A stretch of DNA of 63,768 bases from Armatimonadota bacterium (lineage in GTDB: Bacteria; Armatimonadota; UBA10988). The stretch is from the NCBI GenBank assembly GCA_016235455.1, contig JACRKZ010000106.1:1-63768 (forward strand), read 5' to 3'. The first letter of the stretch is position 1. Each line of letters opens with the position of its first letter. Below the pieces are notes generated by a model. The model was not told the DNA's origin and ran no database searches. It saw nothing but the letters and a program-made list of their open reading frames with translations. Of the stretch, positions 52,912 through 63,455 are shown in pieces. A program made the translations under genes and the position numbers.

Positions 52912-54753
52912 TCAGTCCTCCTCACCCACCTGCTCCTGGCTGAGGAACGCCTTGATCTGCTCGGCGATGGGCCGGTTGAGCCCCGGCAATGCCGCGATCT
53001 CCTCCACACTGGCGGCGGCGATGGCCTCCGTGGAGCGGAAGTGGGTGAGCAACTCCGTGCGCCGCTTGCCGCCGACGCCGGGGATATCGTCGAGCACCGA
53101 GCGCAGGCTGCTGCCGCGTCGCAGCCGCTGGTGGAAGGTGTTGGCCACGCGATGCGCCTCGTCGCGCAGCGCGCGCAGCAGCCGCAGCGCGGGCATGCGT
53201 GCTTCGAGCACGATGGGCTCCGAGCGGCCGGGCACGAAGATATGCTCTTGCTGCTTGGCCAGCGAGGCCAGCGGGATGTGCTGGCAGCCAAGCTCGTTGA
53301 GCACGTCGCGGGCCACGCCGAGTTGGCCCTTGCCGCCGTCGACCACCAGCAGGTCGGGCAGCGGCAGGAACTTCTCATCGCCCTCGACCGCGCGCTGCAG
53401 CCGCCGCGTGAGCACCTCACGCATCATGTCGTAGTCGTTGGGCGCATCGGTCTCCAGGCGCACCTTGAACTGCCGGTAGTCCTTCTTGGACGGCCGGCCA
53501 TCGATGAACACGACCATGGAGCCCACGTTCTGATTGCCGCCCAGCGTGGCGATGTCGTAGCCCTCGATGCGGAACGGCGTGTGCGGCAGGTCCAGGCGGT
53601 CCCGCAGATCGGCGGTGGCCTGCTCCGAGCGCTGGCGCTGCTGGTCGCGGTCGGCCAGCCACTGACGCAGCGACTCCTCGGCATTCTGACGGGCCATGTC
53701 CATGAGCTGACGCTTGTCGCCCCGCTGTGGCACGGCCACCTCGACCCGGCGGCCGGCGCGTTTGGAGAGCCACTCCGACACGGCGTCCGGGTCCTCGATG
53801 GGGTTGGAGAGCAGGAGCGTCGGCGGCAGCTCGCTGGCCTCGGCGTAGTGCGCCATGATGAACGCCCGCAAAGGCACGTCGGCCGTGTCCTGCAGCGTGC
53901 CCTCGAGCATGGCGTGGTGGTCGCCGAGCACGCGGCCCTCGCGCACGAACAGCACCTTCACACAGGAGATGTCCTCATGCTGCGCGGTGGCCAGCACGTC
54001 GATGTCCTCGACGCGGCCCGAGACGACGCGCTGCTGCTGGGCCGAGGCCTTGCGCACGTCCGCCAGCAGGTCGCGCAAGGCCGCCGCGCGCTCGAACTCC
54101 AGGTTCGCCGCCGCGGCGGCCATCTGGGCCTCCAGGTCGGCCAGCAGCGCGTCCACCCGGCCGCGCAGCAGATCGGCCGAGGCGTCGACCAGCGCGGCGT
54201 AGGCGGTCTCGTCGATGAGCCCGGCGCAGGGCGCGTCGCACAGGCCCAGGTGGTGGTCGAGACACGGGCGCAGGCGCGAGTCGGCGTCAAGCGCGTAGGT
54301 GCAGCGGCGGATGTGGAACAGTCGGCGGATCAGCCGCTCGAAGGCGCGCATCGCCGACGAGTTGGTGTATGGGCCGAAGTAGCGCGCGCCATCGGGCCGG
54401 GTCTGGCGGCATTCCACGAGCTGCGGGAACGGCTCGCGAGTGAACTTGAGCAGTGGATAGCGCTTGTCGTCGCGCAGGCGGATGTTGTAGCGCGGGCGAT
54501 AGCGCTTGATCAGCTCGGCCTCGAGGATCAGCGCCTCGACCTCGCTGGCGGTGACGATGTAGTTGACGTCGTCGACCTGGCAAACCATCTGCGCGATGCG
54601 CGGCGAATGCTGCGCGCCGGCCTGAAAGTAGCTGCGCACACGGCTGCGCAACGACGTCGCCTTGCCCACATAGAGCACCTTGCGGCGTGCGTCGCGCATG
54701 AGATAGCAGCCGGGCTGAACCGGCAGATTGGCCAGAGTCTGGTCGAGCGCCAT
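52912..54753 (-). CDS. uvrC: excinuclease ABC subunit C
   Basis: 613 residues from ATG 54753 (AAGG six bases upstream). The GIY-YIG nuclease domain is present as GCYLMRD and LYVGKATSLRSRVRSYF (about 15-45). The UvrB-interacting UVR helix pair is near 200-240, and the RNase-H-like nuclease has IEGYDIATLGGNQNVGSMVVF and VVDGGKGQLG. The C-terminal HhH pair (DDIPGVGGKRRTELL, IAALPGLNRPIAEQI) binds DNA. It makes both incisions in nucleotide excision repair. It is the first gene of the minus-strand row ending at 48710. Confidence 0.97.
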   Translation of the reverse strand: MALDQTLANLPVQPGCYLMRDARRKVLYVGKATSLRSRVRSYFQAGAQHSPRIAQMVCQVDDVNYIVTASEVEALILEAELIKRYRPRYNIRLRDDKRYPLLKFTREPFPQLVECRQTRPDGARYFGPYTNSSAMRAFERLIRRLFHIRRCTYALDADSRLRPCLDHHLGLCDAPCAGLIDETAYAALVDASADLLRGRVDALLADLEAQMAAAAANLEFERAAALRDLLADVRKASAQQQRVVSGRVEDIDVLATAQHEDISCVKVLFVREGRVLGDHHAMLEGTLQDTADVPLRAFIMAHYAEASELPPTLLLSNPIEDPDAVSEWLSKRAGRRVEVAVPQRGDKRQLMDMARQNAEESLRQWLADRDQQRQRSEQATADLRDRLDLPHTPFRIEGYDIATLGGNQNVGSMVVFIDGRPSKKDYRQFKVRLETDAPNDYDMMREVLTRRLQRAVEGDEKFLPLPDLLVVDGGKGQLGVARDVLNELGCQHIPLASLAKQQEHIFVPGRSEPIVLEARMPALRLLRALRDEAHRVANTFHQRLRRGSSLRSVLDDIPGVGGKRRTELLTHFRSTEAIAAASVEEIAALPGLNRPIAEQIKAFLSQEQVGEED

Positions 54754-54991
54754 GTTTGCCTTCTGAATACGGTTGACCAACAGGATAGCGCGCGTGTCAC
54801 ACAATAGGTGCGACGCGAGTCGGGAGTCGGACGGCCGGTGGCGCGCCCGCGACGGCCGGCGGCAGGTGACCTTGGTGTTAATTGCCGCGCTATGGTTGTT
54901 GTGATAGCATTGCGATGGTGGTCTCCAGACGTCGGATCCGTGCCGACGAACGCTGTTCAACTGGGGATTTGCCCTCGCTGGGAGCCTTGAG

Positions 54992-56095
54992 ATGGGCATT
55001 CGCCTACAGGACATCGCCGCGCAGAACGCGCCGATCCAAGACCAGTTGGAGGCGGCGCTGACCCGCGTGCTGCGCCGCGGTCAGTTCATCTTGGGTCCCG
55101 AGGTCGAAGGCCTCGAGCGCGAGATCGCCACGTACTGCGGTGCCAGGCACGGCATCGGCGTGGCCAGCGGCACGGATGCGCTGATGTTGGCTCTGGCCGC
55201 CGCCGGCGTGGGCCGGGGCGACGAGGTCATCACCACGTCGTTCACCTATGTGGCCACGGCGCAAGCGGTCACCCATCTGGGCGCACGGCCGGTGTTCGTC
55301 GACATCGACCCTAAGACCTGGTGCATCGACCCCGAGCGCGTGGCGCGCGCGGTCACGCGGCGCACCAAAGCCATCCTGCCCGTCCATCTCTTTGGCCAGT
55401 TGGCCGACATGGGTGCCATCCAGCAGATCGCCCTGCGGCGCAATCTGGCGGTCATCGAGGACTCCGCCCAGGCCATTGGTGCCACGCAGCATGGCCAGGG
55501 CGCCTGCAGCATCGGCGCCATGGGCTGCCTGAGCTTCTATCCGACCAAGAACCTGGGCGCCTGCGGCGACGGCGGCATGATCGTCACCAACTCGGACGAG
55601 TTCGCCGAGAAGCTCCGGCTGCTCCGCGTGCATGGCCGCGCCAACGGCTACTTCTACCTGCTCGACGGGTTCAACAGCCGGCTGGACGAGATTCAGGCGG
55701 CGTTCCTGCGGGTCAAGATGAACGGTCTGGCCGACTACACCCGGCTGCGCCAGCGCAACGCGGGCATCTACGACCAGATGCTGGCCGATGTGCCGATGAT
55801 CCAGCGACCGTTTGTGGCGCCGGGCAACACGCACGTCTACCACCAGTACTCGATCGTGGCCGAGCGCCGCGACGACCTGCGCGAGCACCTCAAGGCCAAG
55901 GGCATCGACTCCGCCATTTTCTACCCGTTGCCGCTGCACCAGCAGGCCATCTACCAGAAGATTCACCGCGGTCGCCTGCCGATCGCCGAACAGGTGGCGC
56001 AGAGCATTCTGGCGCTGCCCATCGCGCCCGAAGTCGTCAACGAAGACGCGGTGCGCACCGTGGCCGAGGCGGTTCGCGGTTTCTATAAGTCGTAA
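54992..56095 (+). CDS. DegT/DnrJ/EryC1-family PLP aminotransferase
   Basis: 367 residues, cytoplasmic. PLP-binding motifs: ASGTDALMLAL (about 59-69), IEDSAQAIGA, and the Schiff-base Lys in FYPTKNLGACGDGG. The family aminates nucleotide-linked keto-sugars for envelope glycans. The substrate is not predictable; no other sugar-nucleotide gene is adjacent. GGGAG is seven bases before ATG 54992. The 238-bp divergent gap to uvrC holds both promoters; I see no stronger feature in it. ahcY follows after 83 bp. Confidence 0.92.
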   Translation: MGIRLQDIAAQNAPIQDQLEAALTRVLRRGQFILGPEVEGLEREIATYCGARHGIGVASGTDALMLALAAAGVGRGDEVITTSFTYVATAQAVTHLGARPVFVDIDPKTWCIDPERVARAVTRRTKAILPVHLFGQLADMGAIQQIALRRNLAVIEDSAQAIGATQHGQGACSIGAMGCLSFYPTKNLGACGDGGMIVTNSDEFAEKLRLLRVHGRANGYFYLLDGFNSRLDEIQAAFLRVKMNGLADYTRLRQRNAGIYDQMLADVPMIQRPFVAPGNTHVYHQYSIVAERRDDLREHLKAKGIDSAIFYPLPLHQQAIYQKIHRGRLPIAEQVAQSILALPIAPEVVNEDAVRTVAEAVRGFYKS

Positions 56096-56178
56096 CCCCA
56101 TCCACGCCCGGCCGGCGCGAGCGACGCTCGCGACAGGCGGCGGCGCGTGGCTCTCACCAACTCCGAGGAGAAATAGCT

Positions 56179-57447
<1,269 letters not shown>

Positions 57448-57463
57448 TCGCTGCGGTCATCAG

Positions 57464-59083
57464 TCAGACACACGGGGCGGCCCATCGCGGCCGCCCCGTG
57501 TGGTTTGGGTGCTCCCAGCCCAGCAGCCCGTGCCAGCGGGCCATCCAGTAGGGCAGCAACCAGAACGTGCCGCACTCCTCGCTCAGGTCGTTGCCGCCCT
57601 CGAAGCGGTACGGGTTGCCGTTCCACTTGTGCAGCGGCCGCTCGCGCCAGGGCAGGGGCGTGGTGAGCTGGCGCCGGGCGAAGCGGTCCTCGCCGCCGGC
57701 CAGCCGCAGGTCGGTGCGACCCGCGTTGGTCATGCGCCAGTCGACCAGGTCGAGCGGGATGTCGGCCAGCGCGCCCGCGGTGGCATCGAGGTCGCAGGGC
57801 CGGCCGCTGAGCGCGCCGTAGATGATGTTGGTCAGAGGGCAGGCCTCGGGCCGTTCGATGCGCCAACTGCGCTCCAGGCTGGCCAGGTAGACCGCGCGCC
57901 GCTGGACATCGGTCTCCAGCGCCAGCAGTGGGTAGTAGGCGAGAAAGGCCAGTTCGTCGTCGGAGTGGTTGTCTTCGGCGCCGGGGAAATCGCCGGGCAT
58001 GGCCTTCTGCGTCACGGCGTTCAGCGCGTAGTGATGGTCGTCGACCAGTTCGCGCGCGGCATCGGCGTAGCGGCGCTCGCCGGTCAGGCACTCGGCCACC
58101 TTCAGGTAGGCCAGGATCTCCAGCGAGTTGAGGCCCCGCTCGGCGCGCCAGCGCGGGTCGGCGTTGAGCCGCTCCGGCGCCCAGACGCCCCAGCGTGTCG
58201 GCGCGCCGTCGAGGTCGCACAGGTAGAGGCCGTGGTCGAGCAGGTGGTCGGAGGTACGCCTGACCACGGACTCGATGGCAACTCGTTCGGCGGCATCGGC
58301 CACCAACGCATGGTAGATGGGCCAGACGAAGTAGTGCCCGTCGAGCTCATCGGACGAGGTGTCTCCCTTCCACTCCCAGGCGCCGTCGTCGGTCGCGTGC
58401 CATTCGCCGTCGGGATGCGCGCCGAACTCCGACTCGTCGCGCCGAGTCACGGCCCGCGCTGGGAACCCGGCGATGGGCGTGACCGCCTCCAGGAAGAGCA
58501 GCGCGGCCATGCCCTCGCGCGCCTTGGCACGCGCCTCCGGCTCACCGGTGACAGCGAAGCGGAACGACTGGGCGGCGACGTACATCGCGGTCCACAGGCC
58601 ATCGTTGTCGTCGATGTGAGGACGCCAGCGGGTCACATCGCCGGGCGCCTCAAGCGCGCAGCCAGTGACGTAGCCAAAGCGGCGATGGCGGGCGTCGGTG
58701 AGCTGCTCGTAATGCTGGGCCTTGGCCGGCAAGGTCCAGGTGGGATGGTCGATCGCCACCCAGCCGGCGCTCGTCGCCACCGCCACGCCCGGGTTGGTCT
58801 CGATCAGCGCCAGGACGGCATCGGCGGGCAGCCAGCGCCGTCCGGAGAACACTTCCCACACGCCGTCGTTCCACCGTGCGGCGCCGTGCTCGCCACCCAC
58901 CCAGACTTCACCAGCGGCGGTGACGAGTTGGCACGAGAGTGACTCGAACGGCGGTGGCACGGGCAGACTGACGGCCGTGTGCCGGTCGGCCGGCAAGGCC
59001 AGCGAGTCGATGTCACGGCGCACCGGCACGGCGCAGGGCGCCGTGTGGAGCGTGGCGGCGGGCTCGCGGCGGAGCAGACTCAT
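57464..59083 (-). CDS. uncharacterised alpha/alpha-toroid protein with propeller-like N-terminus
   Basis: 539 residues from ATG 59083 (GAGGA five to six bases upstream); no signal peptide. Residues about 50-110 look like two propeller-type strands sets (GEVWVGGEHGAARWNDGVWEV; AVLALIETNPGVAVATSAGWVAI). From about 145 on, helical hairpins of the six-hairpin glycosidase type appear (DDNDGLWTAMYVAAQSFRFAVTG; LEILAYLKVAECLTGERRYADAARELV; DNHSDDELAFLAYYPLL). An oligosaccharide-active enzyme is a reasonable guess. The 3' end of the gene contains the ahcY terminator hairpin. Confidence 0.75.
   Translation of the reverse strand: MSLLRREPAATLHTAPCAVPVRRDIDSLALPADRHTAVSLPVPPPFESLSCQLVTAAGEVWVGGEHGAARWNDGVWEVFSGRRWLPADAVLALIETNPGVAVATSAGWVAIDHPTWTLPAKAQHYEQLTDARHRRFGYVTGCALEAPGDVTRWRPHIDDNDGLWTAMYVAAQSFRFAVTGEPEARAKAREGMAALLFLEAVTPIAGFPARAVTRRDESEFGAHPDGEWHATDDGAWEWKGDTSSDELDGHYFVWPIYHALVADAAERVAIESVVRRTSDHLLDHGLYLCDLDGAPTRWGVWAPERLNADPRWRAERGLNSLEILAYLKVAECLTGERRYADAARELVDDHHYALNAVTQKAMPGDFPGAEDNHSDDELAFLAYYPLLALETDVQRRAVYLASLERSWRIERPEACPLTNIIYGALSGRPCDLDATAGALADIPLDLVDWRMTNAGRTDLRLAGGEDRFARRQLTTPLPWRERPLHKWNGNPYRFEGGNDLSEECGTFWLLPYWMARWHGLLGWEHPNHTGRPRWAAPCV
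57469..57502. terminator. ahcY terminator embedded in the convergent gene's coding end
   Basis: CACACGGGGCGGCC, loop CATCGC, exact reverse complement, followed by GTTTGGG. It lies 22 bp after the ahcY stop and inside the last codons of the minus-strand toroid gene. Confidence 0.65.
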
Positions 59084-59187
59084 GGCGGTCCTCGTGGCCG
59101 CAACCGTTGGCGGTGCACGGCGCATCTCCTGCCAACGCCGGCGCCGGAGCAATCGATCAACTCGCCCTGCGCGATGTGTAACGGACT

Positions 59188-59214
59188 TTGTAACTTCTCG
59201 GGCGAGGGTATAGT
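59188..59214 (+). promoter_or_regulatory. candidate promoter of the diguanylate cyclase
   Basis: TTGTAA (or TTTGTA one base earlier) and TATAGT at 59209-59214, spacer 15-16 bases, 36 bp before the ATG at 59250. Confidence 0.4.
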
Positions 59215-59249
59215 GGATCGGCGGACGATATACGTACACGGAGGTTTGC

Positions 59250-61055
59250 ATGTCGGAGGTCGGTGCCCCATTGGTCTTGGTTGTGGACAGCGACTCCGTG
59301 GTGCGGGCGATGCTGTGCGACCTGCTTGCTGCCCAGGATCTCCACGAGTTCGTCGGGGATCCGGCCGCGGCCGCCTCCGTGGTTGCCGTGGGCGACCAGG
59401 CGAGCCCGGCGGCGCTCGCCGGTCGGCTGGGGCAGTCGCCCGAATGCGTGCTGCTGCGCGATGCCGTGAGCCCCGATGAGATGGCCGAACTGCTGGCGTC
59501 GGGCGTCAGCCACGTCCTGCCGCGGACATCGCCGCCGGCGCTGATCGTCGCCGCGGTGAGCCGGGCCCGCCACGTGGCGCAACTGCGGGCCGACGCGGAC
59601 CGCGCGGCACAGGCGCAGCGGACGCTGGTCATGGAGTCGTTGGCGGCGGCCACGGAGAACATCGGGCTGGTCGGCGCGCTCGAAGCCGTGCTGCGCGCGG
59701 CCTGCGTGGTGCTGAGCCCCGTGCGCTGCGCGCTGTGGCTGGCCGGTCGCGATGGCGAGATGGCACCGATCACCCTCGGTGCCAGCCATGCGCCCAGCCC
59801 TGGCCACGAAGCCGTGGCTCGCCTGGCGCAAGAGACCTCGGCGCCGGCGCGCGGCGTGACTGCCGGTAAGCTCTTCGAGGCCCATCCCATTGTGCTCGAC
59901 GAGCGTTGCGAGGGTGCGCTGTGCCTGGAGTACGAGGCGACCGGCGACCGGCCGGCCGACGCCGACGACACGGAAACCATCGCTGTCATCGCGGGTCACG
60001 CGGCTGGCGCCATCCGCCGCGACCGTCTGTTCGCCGACCTGCGGTCGTCCTCGGTCACCATCCAGTCGCTGTTCGAGGTCGGCCTGGCTATGGCCTCGGA
60101 GACGTCACCGCAGCGGCTGTTCGAGGTCATCGTCGACAGCGCTTCGCGCATCTGCGGCGCCGAGCGCTGCAGCCTGATGGTGCGCGAACGGCACGTGGCG
60201 GTTCTGCGCATGCGGGCCTCGCGTGGCATTCCGAGCAATGTCGCGCGCTCGGCGCAGGTCACCGTGGGCGAGGGCATCGCCGGCAGCGTGGCCGAGAGCG
60301 GCGAGGCGCTGTTCATTGCCGATATCGAGGCCGACCTGCGCTTTGGCCGGCCCAATGCGCAGCAGTACCGCAGTTCGTCGCTGGTCTGTGTGCCGGTGCG
60401 CCTGCGCGACGGAGTGGCCGGCGTGCTGTGTGTCACCAACAAGACTGATGGCTCCGCTTTCACCGCCAACGACCTCAACTTGATGACTCTGCTGGCCAGC
60501 CAGGCCGCCGTGGCCATCGACAACGCGGAACGCTATCAGGACCTGAACGAGCGCGCCATCACCGACGGGCTGACCGGCGTCTACCTGCGGCGCTACTTCG
60601 ACGAATGCCTGGCCAAGGCGACCGAGACGGCCTCCGCCGGCGCGCGCGGCTTCGTGCTGCTGATGGTCGATGTGGACCACTTCAAGAAGGTCAACGACAA
60701 CTACGGGCATCCGGTAGGCGACATCGTGCTGCGCGGGGTCGCGGCGCGCCTGAAGGCCGCCGTGCGCGACGACGATCTGGTGGCACGCTATGGCGGCGAG
60801 GAGTTCGCTGTTATCCTGTCACTGGGCGATGTGGAGAAGGCCAAGGTGGTCGCCGAGCGCGTGCGATCGTCGGTGGCGGAATCGCCCATCCATGCAGACC
60901 ACCACGACATCGCCGTGACGGTCAGCGTAGGCATGGCGGCCTACGAGGCCGGGCTCGACGACCCGGGCATGGTGGTCACCGTGGCTGACGCGGCGCTCTA
61001 TCGCGCCAAGTCGATGGGCCGCAATCGAGTCGTCTACGCGCCGTTCGAGGAGTAA
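59250..61055 (+). CDS. diguanylate cyclase with receiver-like and two GAF domains
   Basis: 601 residues, cytoplasmic; GGAGG five bases before ATG 59250. Residues about 7-105 resemble a response-regulator receiver (LVLVVDSDSVVRAML), but the phosphoacceptor strand reads ECVLLRDAVSP, so phosphorylation is doubtful. GAF domains are about 125-258 and 275-425 (GEGIAGSVAESGEALFIADI). The GGDEF domain has an intact GGEEF at 515-519 and an I-site R506-x-x-D509 for product inhibition. It should make c-di-GMP under ligand control. dacB follows after 5 bp, so they are co-transcribed. Confidence 0.93.
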   Translation: MSEVGAPLVLVVDSDSVVRAMLCDLLAAQDLHEFVGDPAAAASVVAVGDQASPAALAGRLGQSPECVLLRDAVSPDEMAELLASGVSHVLPRTSPPALIVAAVSRARHVAQLRADADRAAQAQRTLVMESLAAATENIGLVGALEAVLRAACVVLSPVRCALWLAGRDGEMAPITLGASHAPSPGHEAVARLAQETSAPARGVTAGKLFEAHPIVLDERCEGALCLEYEATGDRPADADDTETIAVIAGHAAGAIRRDRLFADLRSSSVTIQSLFEVGLAMASETSPQRLFEVIVDSASRICGAERCSLMVRERHVAVLRMRASRGIPSNVARSAQVTVGEGIAGSVAESGEALFIADIEADLRFGRPNAQQYRSSSLVCVPVRLRDGVAGVLCVTNKTDGSAFTANDLNLMTLLASQAAVAIDNAERYQDLNERAITDGLTGVYLRRYFDECLAKATETASAGARGFVLLMVDVDHFKKVNDNYGHPVGDIVLRGVAARLKAAVRDDDLVARYGGEEFAVILSLGDVEKAKVVAERVRSSVAESPIHADHHDIAVTVSVGMAAYEAGLDDPGMVVTVADAALYRAKSMGRNRVVYAPFEE

Positions 61056-61060
61056 GTGTC

Positions 61061-62530
61061 GTGAGACGTCTGCTGGCCGTCCTGTGCGCCGCTGGGCCGC
61101 TGTGGGCCGCGGTGCCCCCCACCGCGTTGTCGCCCGCCGTGCGCGCGGCACTCAGCGATGTCTGCCATAGCCCCAAGCTGGCCAGCGGGTTCGCCGGTGT
61201 GCTGGTGGTGGCTGCCGGCGAGCGCGACCTGACCACCGACCGTTTCGGTTTGCTGCCCTATGAGCCGCCCAGCCGGCCGGAGCTGTTTGCCTACAACGCC
61301 GACCACGGCTTCATTCCGGCCAGCAACATGAAGATCCTGACCACGGCCACCGGGCTGGACGTGCTCGGGCCGGAATACACGTTCGCCACACTGGTGCGCG
61401 CGACGCGTGAGGCGGGCGCGGATCGCGTTGCCTCGCTGTGGCTGGTGGGCGGGGGTGATCCGTCGCTGAGCATGGACGGGCTGAAGCGTCTCGCCGAGCA
61501 GGTCAAGGCGGCGGGCATCACGCGGGTCAGCGGGTCGGTCATCGCCGATGGTAGCCGCTACCGGGACAAGTGCCCCGACGGCTGGACCGCTGACGACACC
61601 ATCTGGTACTACGGGCCCGAGGTGTGGGGTCTGGCGCTCGATCGCAATCAGGTCGACGTCTACGTGCGACCAGGCGGCACAGTGGGCGCTGAGGCCCAGG
61701 TGACCGTCTCGCCGGCCAGCAGCTACGTTCGCGTGCGCAACGAGGTGACCACCGCGAGTGCCGGCGCGCAGCCCGATATCTCCTGGGACCATGACCTGGG
61801 CCAGCGGCAACTCGTGGTCGGCGGCAAGGTGCCCAACCGCACCGGCGCCGTCTGGACCCAAGGCATGGCCGTGCCCGATGTGCCGCTCTACTGCGCCACC
61901 GTGTTCACCGCCATGCTGCGCGCCGCGGGCGTCCAGGTCGACGGTGCGCCCAAGGCCGGCACGGCGCCCGCCGACGCGGCGCAGGTGGCGCGGCTGGACT
62001 CGCCGCCGCTGGGCACGCTCATTCAGCGGCTCATGAAGCGTAGCGACAATCTGTATGCCGAGATGCTGAACCGCGAGCTGGGCTTCCGGACCAGCGGCAT
62101 CGGCAGCGCCGCCGCGGGCGGCGCCGTGGTGCGTGAGTTCCTCACTCGGCAGGGCATCGCCACCGAGCAGGTGCGCGTCCCCGACGGCTCGGGCCTGGCG
62201 CGCACGGCGCAGGTCACGCCGCGCGTACTGGCCGGCGTGTTGCGGGCCATGGCCGTGCATCGCAGCCGTCAGCCGTGGTGGGACGCGCTGCCCATCGCCG
62301 GTGTGGACGGCACCATGGCCAACCGCCTCAAAGGGACGGCCGCCGAGAACAACGCGCGCCTCAAGACCGGCACACTGACCGGCCGCACCAGCCTGTCGGG
62401 CTACGTGACCGACCGCTCGGGCGACCTGCTCATCGCCGCCACGGTGTTCAACGGCTTCACGTGCTCGACCGCCGAGACCCGCGAACTGCACGACCGCATC
62501 ATGGCGGCGCTGGCCGGCTGGCAGCGCTGA
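61061..62530 (+). CDS. dacB: D-alanyl-D-alanine carboxypeptidase / PBP4-like (peptidase S13)
   Basis: 489 residues from a GTG start; signal peptide ends near LWAAV. The penicillin-binding motifs are Ser88-x-x-Lys91 (SNMK), Ser328-Asp-Asn330 and Lys435-Thr-Gly437. S13 enzymes have a long insertion between the first two motifs, as here. It trims or cleaves peptidoglycan peptides in the periplasm. The ribosome site (GAGGAG) lies in the end of the cyclase gene. Confidence 0.93.
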   Translation: MRRLLAVLCAAGPLWAAVPPTALSPAVRAALSDVCHSPKLASGFAGVLVVAAGERDLTTDRFGLLPYEPPSRPELFAYNADHGFIPASNMKILTTATGLDVLGPEYTFATLVRATREAGADRVASLWLVGGGDPSLSMDGLKRLAEQVKAAGITRVSGSVIADGSRYRDKCPDGWTADDTIWYYGPEVWGLALDRNQVDVYVRPGGTVGAEAQVTVSPASSYVRVRNEVTTASAGAQPDISWDHDLGQRQLVVGGKVPNRTGAVWTQGMAVPDVPLYCATVFTAMLRAAGVQVDGAPKAGTAPADAAQVARLDSPPLGTLIQRLMKRSDNLYAEMLNRELGFRTSGIGSAAAGGAVVREFLTRQGIATEQVRVPDGSGLARTAQVTPRVLAGVLRAMAVHRSRQPWWDALPIAGVDGTMANRLKGTAAENNARLKTGTLTGRTSLSGYVTDRSGDLLIAATVFNGFTCSTAETRELHDRIMAALAGWQR

Positions 62531-62594
62531 ACGGTCCGCGCTGCTCTGTGGGGTGCTTTGCTGTATCATGGGCACCAACCAAGGAGTAGGCGCG

Positions 62595-63455
62595 ATGAAG
62601 GTCTGCGCGACCACGGTCATGATGCCCGAACACGACTTGCCGGAGGCGGCGGAGTTCCTGGCTGGGCTGGGCTTCGACGGTGTCGAGTGGCGTTGCCGGC
62701 GCATCAGCGACGAGCAGCGCGCGCAGCCGTACAGCAACTGGGGCAACCACCGGTTCGACCTGTCGCCCGACAACCTGGGCGCACGCGGCGGCGAACTGGT
62801 CGCGGTGACGCGGGCCAACGGCCTGGAGATCGCCTGCCTGGCCACCAACATGCCGGCCTCGGACCTCGATACCGTGCGGCTGGTGGCTGAGGGCTGCGCC
62901 AAGCACGGTATCGGCAAGTTCCGGCTCGGCGCGCCGCGCGGCTGGGGCTCGTCCGACAACTACGTGCAGTTGCTCGACGACACGCGCCGCGCGTTCGAGC
63001 AGGCGTTGGCCATCTGCGCCGAGTGCGGGGTGCGCGCCATCCTGGAGATCCACCGCGGCACCGTGGCCATGAGCCCGACCATGGCCTATCTGGTGGTCAA
63101 GGACTTCGACCCGGCGCACATCGGCGTCATCTTCGACATCGCCAACATGTCGCTCGGTCAGGGCCTGGAGCCGCCCAAGGTGGGCATTGACCTGTTGGGC
63201 GCCTACGTGGCGCACGTGCATGCGGGCGGCGGCCGGCCGCGGCCGGTCGAGCGGCGCGACGACGGCCAGCAGGGCTGGGCGTGGGACACAGTCGACCTGG
63301 CCGACAGCCTGCTCGATACGGCGTCGTTCGTCCGCGATCTGCTGGCCACCGGCTATGGCGGGTTCTTCTCCGTCGAGGACTTCCGTGCCATGGACCTGAC
63401 CGAGAAGCTGTCGACCAACCTGGCCTACCTGCGCGCGATCGGGGCTGCGTCGTGA
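62595..63455 (+). CDS. sugar phosphate isomerase/epimerase family protein (xylose isomerase-like TIM barrel)
   Basis: 286 residues from ATG 62595 (AAGGAG eight bases upstream). TIM-barrel metal ligands expected for the family: Glu in ILEIHRG, Asp in IFDIANMS, His in AHVHAGGG and Glu in FFSVEDF. N-terminal LAGLGFDGVEWR is typical. Related enzymes isomerise or epimerise free sugars, inositols or hydroxypyruvate; the substrate is unknown. The stop overlaps the next gene's GTG as GTGA. Confidence 0.88.
   Translation: MKVCATTVMMPEHDLPEAAEFLAGLGFDGVEWRCRRISDEQRAQPYSNWGNHRFDLSPDNLGARGGELVAVTRANGLEIACLATNMPASDLDTVRLVAEGCAKHGIGKFRLGAPRGWGSSDNYVQLLDDTRRAFEQALAICAECGVRAILEIHRGTVAMSPTMAYLVVKDFDPAHIGVIFDIANMSLGQGLEPPKVGIDLLGAYVAHVHAGGGRPRPVERRDDGQQGWAWDTVDLADSLLDTASFVRDLLATGYGGFFSVEDFRAMDLTEKLSTNLAYLRAIGAAS

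Noticed and set aside
56096..56178. SAH riboswitch upstream of ahcY
   Set aside because: A GCGAGC-GAC-GCTCGC stem is present, but the conserved SAH riboswitch core and pseudoknot bases are not recognisable.
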